From positions 35,562-99,561 of the forward strand of contig JACGCK010000164.1 in assembly GCA_014925825.1 (NCBI GenBank): 64,000 bases of DNA. Direction: 5' to 3'. This stretch comes from Pholiota molesta. Lineage: Eukaryota > Basidiomycota > Agaricomycetes > Agaricales > Strophariaceae. The notes beneath the pieces were generated by a model that had not been told where the DNA came from, did no database searches, and saw nothing but the letters and a program-made list of their open reading frames with translations. The position numbers and the translations under genes were made by a program. This document shows positions 59,481-64,000 of this stretch, piece by piece (positions within the stretch are counted from its first letter, which is position 1; every line of letters starts with the position of its first letter).

Positions 59481-62324
59481 TCACTCTTCCCTACGTCTGA
59501 CGGTAATAGCCCCAATCCATACATCCCACAATCCACCCATTGGCGCTGATCTATCCCCAGCGCGATCGCCGTCTTGAGGCTTCAGTGGGTTCAATTGTTC
59601 GATGTGCGCAAGAGAAGGTATACGTTCTGTGGACACAAAAAGTTTTAGGAATCCAGCGTCGGAAGAGACGTTTGGGATGCTGGGAACTGAGAATACAAAT
59701 GGAAAGCCTCCTCCAGCCCCAAACCCCACACGCATTTCGGACGGGGCAGAATCGCTCGAAGCCAAGACAGGCTCATTTGGGCTGTGCCAATTCTGAAGGA
59801 TGAATATGCGGTGAGTACTGATTCCTGAAATCTCTTGATCTTGTCCAAACTGTCACTCACCTTAATTTGATAACCTCGTGGATCAAAGTAGAACAGGTAG
59901 GGGAAGACGTCACTACTAGAGTAATTCGAAATAAGAAACCCATATCTCTTGCTACGATCTTCGATGATGTGGGCATGGCCGTTCATCACAGGTTCAGTGT
60001 GTGGTCGGGAATGGGTAGCGAACAAATTTTCAGGAAGAGGCGTATAAGTATTCATCGTACCAGCGAGCTCGAAAAATTGAACACTAATCTGATCCTTAAA
60101 GGGTGCATCGGGGTTGTAATTTCTGAGATAGAAGTGAAAACGGGAAACACGATTGAGGATATGTGGCAGATATCGCAACTCTGACCTATCCAATTTGAAT
60201 GCCGTTTGAGAGGGGTCGAAGGTAGAGGTCAGAGGATCCAATCTATTGATGACGACCTCAACAGCTGAGTTCGAGTCAGACTGTGTAATGGTAAGCTTGA
60301 TGTCCGACGTCTGCTCAGAGTCCGTAAGGATGAATTTTCGAGTAGGACATGGTATCTCTGATGCGAGCGCAGAGGGTGACCCAGAGGCGAGAGGCAGCAA
60401 GACTAAATCATCTTGCAAGACACGAGACAGGCCCGGATCGGACTCAGATGAAAGAAAGATTTTCAGCGTAAAACCATGGTGCTTCCAGTTGGAGACTTCG
60501 ACACGTGTTTGAGGGGGGAACGCGTAGTTGGGGCCAATGCAGGCCAAAATTGAAGAATGTGCTGTAACCGAGGTGGCTACAAGCATGGGGCGATCGGGAA
60601 GGCATGCCGCGAATTCTGTACCTTCAACAATACCACCCACATTGCCGATCCCAACTTGAAGGATGCCGTCCATTACAGTTAAGGCATACGAGGAGACGTC
60701 GGTGCCGACTGTTTCGCTGTCAAAGAGAATGCGGTGGGAATGGTGACCCACGCATTGTGGATGCTGAGTAGACCACTGTGGCAATAGCGCGATGAGCTGT
60801 TGATTCGTCACGTCGTCGACAGGATTCTCATAAATATACTTCACCAACTCCGTGGTGAAACGACCCTGTCCCGGCTTGGATTCTGAGTCTCCAACCTCTA
60901 GCGCCTGCTCGAACTGACCACAAGCAGCAAGAAGCACATGGGAGGACAAGTAATTGTAGCGGAAATTCCTGGGGATGGCCGCTTGTCCATCTCTGTTGGC
61001 CGTCGCACTCGCCAAAACTTGCTTCCAATCCGACGGGATAGGAAAACTGGTATCGACGCCACGAACGCCCTGGGCGTCGTCATCGTCACGGGAAGCACCC
61101 GCGGAGTGGCATGAATCCAGTATCACAGTCTGAATAACATATTAGGTGAACTGTTCATCATGCAAAAGTGGGTACAAACAATGTTATTGTTCTTTTTCCT
61201 GGCGGCCAGTTCGTGGAGAAGTATATTGAAACGATAATCTTCTATTCCGCAGATACGTTTGCGGGTTTTAGGATCTTTGAGGCCAATGTCGTACGGACAG
61301 ATTGTCTCTATTTTCTGGTCACTGGAGGGCCAATCTGGAGGGGCAGAAATACGGCTGCCATGGCCAGCGAAATAGATGATGATCGCATCGCAATCAGCAT
61401 GAGTAAAGCCCTCCCGAAGATATGAAAGGATAGCATCGCGTGTAGCTGATTCATCAAGAAGAAGTTTAATCTGATCATCTGGTACGTGAAATCGGTCGGA
61501 GAGGAGAGTTTTCATTGCAAGTGCATCATTAACACACCCTTTGAGTCGGCGAATTTTTGGGTACTAAGTTTCGAGTTAAAACAATTCATGCTCGGAGATG
61601 AATCTTTACAAACCTTGTTGACACCGATGATCAGAGCTTGGATGCGAGAACGATGGCCACTGGAATGAACAGAAGGTTAGATGCTGTTGCCCACGAGGAC
61701 AACGGGAACATCAGCACCTAAATTTCGTGTCTCCAATTCGAAAGGTGATATCAAAACCGCTTGTCTTTCCACTTTTTTCTAAGCCTTTCACGATATCTAC
61801 CGCACAGTCAGCATCGATTAATCCGTCACGCAGTAGAGAATAAATTCATTCTTGCCTATATTCCTGGGTTCGCAGGCAACTAAGTGCTCTTCAGTCTCTC
61901 CTAACAGAATGACGTCCATCCTAAGAGAGCCGCGATAGAGTCGAATCTTGATCACAGTGTCTCTGATGCTAGTTGTAATGGTACTGAGAGTACGGAACGT
62001 GTGAACTTGAGTGTGTATAACACTTTACATAGCAAGCAAGTTACTCACAATGTCCGAGTCTCATTCCAGACTGCTTTCTTTATGCCGTGTCTTCCTTTTG
62101 TCCTTTGGCCTGTTCGCCAATCTGGATGACAACATACGTAGAAAATAATGGATTGAATGTTCCTTGGGCGCAAAGCACTGCTTCCAGGGTCAGTCGATAA
62201 CTGTCGAACACTGATGCTGAATTACCAGTTAGGTCAAAGCTCCGGACGGGATTTCTAGATGTTCAGAGGTCAAGGACTTTTCAAGCAGTCAGTGGAAGCC
62301 TACGTACGGTTCTTCTGTTGACAT
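59481..62324 (-). CDS. C2-domain metacaspase with long C-terminal extension
   Basis: Minus-strand exons: 62324-62308, 62254-62049, 61983-61718, 61659-61614, 61563-61180, 61129-59861 and 59792-59481. The caspase (p20) fold starts at ALIIGVNK and GCVNDALAMK. The catalytic His is in YFAGHGSR (about residue 247) and the Cys in LDSCHSAG (about 314). The first three exons resemble a C2 domain (YVVIQIGEQAKGQ, KKAVWNE, IKIRLYRG, SGKTSGFDITF) but need two one-base frame changes, near 62115 and 61831. The total length is two bases short of a multiple of three, which fits two missing bases. After the caspase, about 500 residues form an uncharacterised extension ending with FLKLFVSTE and WDVWIGAITV. Metacaspases cleave after Arg/Lys; the substrate is unknown. 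If the shifts are real, translation could restart only inside the caspase part. Confidence 0.8.
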
Positions 62325-64000
62325 TCTTGCAGGAGTAGCTGGGCAGGTTAGGAACAAAGGAACTTTGGTTCTACCAATTCATTAAGAGGAAATCAGCATA
62401 CCGCATGCATTGAGCCTATGCCTTGCCTATATATGCCGCAGATGACATCAAGTATCAATATTTTTCCATGTCCCATCACCTTCCTTCACCTCCACTGCGC
62501 CGCCTCAACGTGAACGTTTGAACCCCCAGGACGACGACGAAAACGGGAGTGCTTGACACAGTGACGATGGCCACACCCACATCGTAAGTCCCTCCCCACC
62601 CGTTCACCTCACTCACAATGTTGCAGTCAAAATCGGTGCTGGGTGCCAGTGGGGTGTGACGATTGGATGGAGATATGAAGGGACTGTCGACACGTAACAT
62701 GTACTCATAGAATCAAATAGAACGGTTCTAAGGCTGTAAAATTGACTGCCTAAAATATTATAAATGACTGATTATTCATCCTAACCTACGAACTGAGTCA
62801 TTGAATATGAAACTTAGGGGGCGCAGTAGAAAAGAATGCTAAAAAGTAAGCGTTGAGCAGGGACTCTGAGCAATGAGGAGTCCATGCGGCTGATTACGAA
62901 GAGTCCCAATGACCTGAAGGGAGTCAAAGGATATACAATCAAAGTAATAAAAAACGCATCAAGGCGGAATCGTGCGGCGGCTCGAGATGTTCGCGTACAG
63001 TCACATACTTGAAGCCCGAGCTTCCGCAATATCGACGCCCACGGATCGGTTTCTTTCGTGAACTTGATATCCCGTACCTCGCCCGTCCTCATCCTCCATT
63101 TCGCCGTTCGCTGTTCATAGTCTTTGTTCGTTCGCGGATGTTTGTTGTTCGTTCGTCGTTCATTCATCGTTCGTTCGTCGGCGTTCGTTGCTCGTCACAC
63201 ATCCATGTGTCGTTCCGTGCGTCCTCTATCCGTGGTGCCTATTCCGTGGTGGTGGGCGCTAGATGAAGAGGACGCGTGTCACATCGATCGAGAACCCTAA
63301 GCCCTCGACGGCGATGGAGGCCCCGAGGAATGGCCCCGACAGCGCTGCGAGCCCTTGACGGCAGCTGCGAGCCCTCTCGATTGTGGCTATGGGCAAGCTC
63401 GGTGCCGCTCCAGGCATATGAATGACGCCCAGCTGAGCTCTTCCTTTATGAGCCCAGCACAACACACAAGTCTCAATTGAACTTGCGCTGCTTGCCCAAG
63501 GGCATAGGTCATCTGCAATTTTGGGGAGGGCTGCCATGCCTGAAGAGGTTCGTGGCGTGCCTTGGGCGTGCTGCGCAAGTGCCGCTGCCCGCCGTCATTG
63601 AACAAGCAGAGCTACATACTCTCGTCGCGCTGGTGTTCGACCGACGGCCGGCGGCGAGGCGGTCCTCGTACTCGTGCCGCAGCCTCCAGCGCTGGAGGAG
63701 TCATCATGCTGGCGGCCAGCAAGGCGGCTCTCGTACTCATCGACGATGTGCTTGAGGCAGCTTGAGAGGCGGCGGCGGCAAAGTCGAGAGGGGGTTGCAA
63801 GGGCGAGGGCGAGCCTTCAGAGGCAAACCCGATAACGTCTATAGGCGGCGTGAGCGCGCTGCAGCTTGCGGGCGAGGAGCGGCAGGTAAATTTTGACGGT
63901 GGCATGCTGGTTTGACTGCCGGAATCAACGGTGGTGAGTGCAGAGCGTCAGCAGCGGGCGTGCACTGTGAGATGTAGGTATTGTCAAAGTTAGTATTTTA
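62325..64000. other. Right flank without supported genes
   Basis: Several short open frames exist (62476-62700 and 62814-63167 on the minus strand, 63477-63765 on the plus strand) but none shows a known domain or a consistent intron set. A GTTCGTTCG-type low-complexity run lies at about 63120-63190. The last 500 bp are GC-rich and Ala/Arg-coding in every frame, so open frames there carry little weight. Confidence 0.45.

Noticed and set aside
62814..63167. Minus-strand 117-residue open frame in the right flank
   Set aside because: Its first part is simple-sequence GTTC repeat translated as Asn/Arg/Thr; the rest shows no recognisable domain.

Overview
The window is nuclear DNA of a fungus, most probably an agaricomycete (mushroom-forming basidiomycete). 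The genes are dense with introns of about 45-75 nt that have GTRNGT-type donors and CTNAC/CTGAT-like branch points. The protein families also fit: an MTR4/SKI2-type exosome helicase, a TPR-CHAT protein with an MLKL-like N-terminal helical bundle, and a C2-metacaspase with a long C-terminal extension.

Region 1 (1-864) is single copy and holds the last exon(s) of a gene entering from the left, possibly a catalase C-terminus. Region 2 (865-46402) is a direct tandem array: five complete units of about 8.7 kb plus a sixth partial one. Every unit starts with the 5' half of an MTR4 helicase gene (5' leader, exons 1-4, start of exon 5, ending just after motif VI). A spacer of about 6.7 kb follows. 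The spacer has an AT-rich part that looks like a minus-strand locus of repeated micro-exons, a transition, and a GC-rich part with a TATA box, a pyrimidine-rich tract and at least four good introns on the plus strand. Only the sixth copy continues into a complete MTR4 gene (44488-48246, nine exons, about 1,091 residues). Unit 1 has diverged from the rest. Units 2-5 are nearly identical and differ mainly by one-base indels, mostly in short homopolymers, which looks like uncorrected long-read consensus error.

Region 3 (48247-64000) is single copy. A 13-exon plus-strand gene (49401-55078) encodes about 1,676 residues: a proline-rich leader, an MLKL/HeLo-like four-helix bundle, a C2-like beta domain, 12-13 TPR-like units (eleven as a 135-bp minisatellite), and a CHAT protease domain with its His/Cys dyad. 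A degraded, inverted MTR4 fragment lies at about 55960-57300. After it come a frameshifted gene of an uncharacterised agaric family (58396-59239) and a minus-strand C2-metacaspase (62324-59481). The last 1.6 kb shows no gene I can support.

Biologically, an intact RNA-exosome helicase gene closes an amplified array of helicase-core fragments. It sits next to two unrelated caspase-clan proteases, each joined to a domain of a kind often linked to membranes (MLKL-like bundle; C2). That second group is the best candidate for a little-described regulated-cell-death or allorecognition locus, but this role is inferred from domains and not shown by the sequence.
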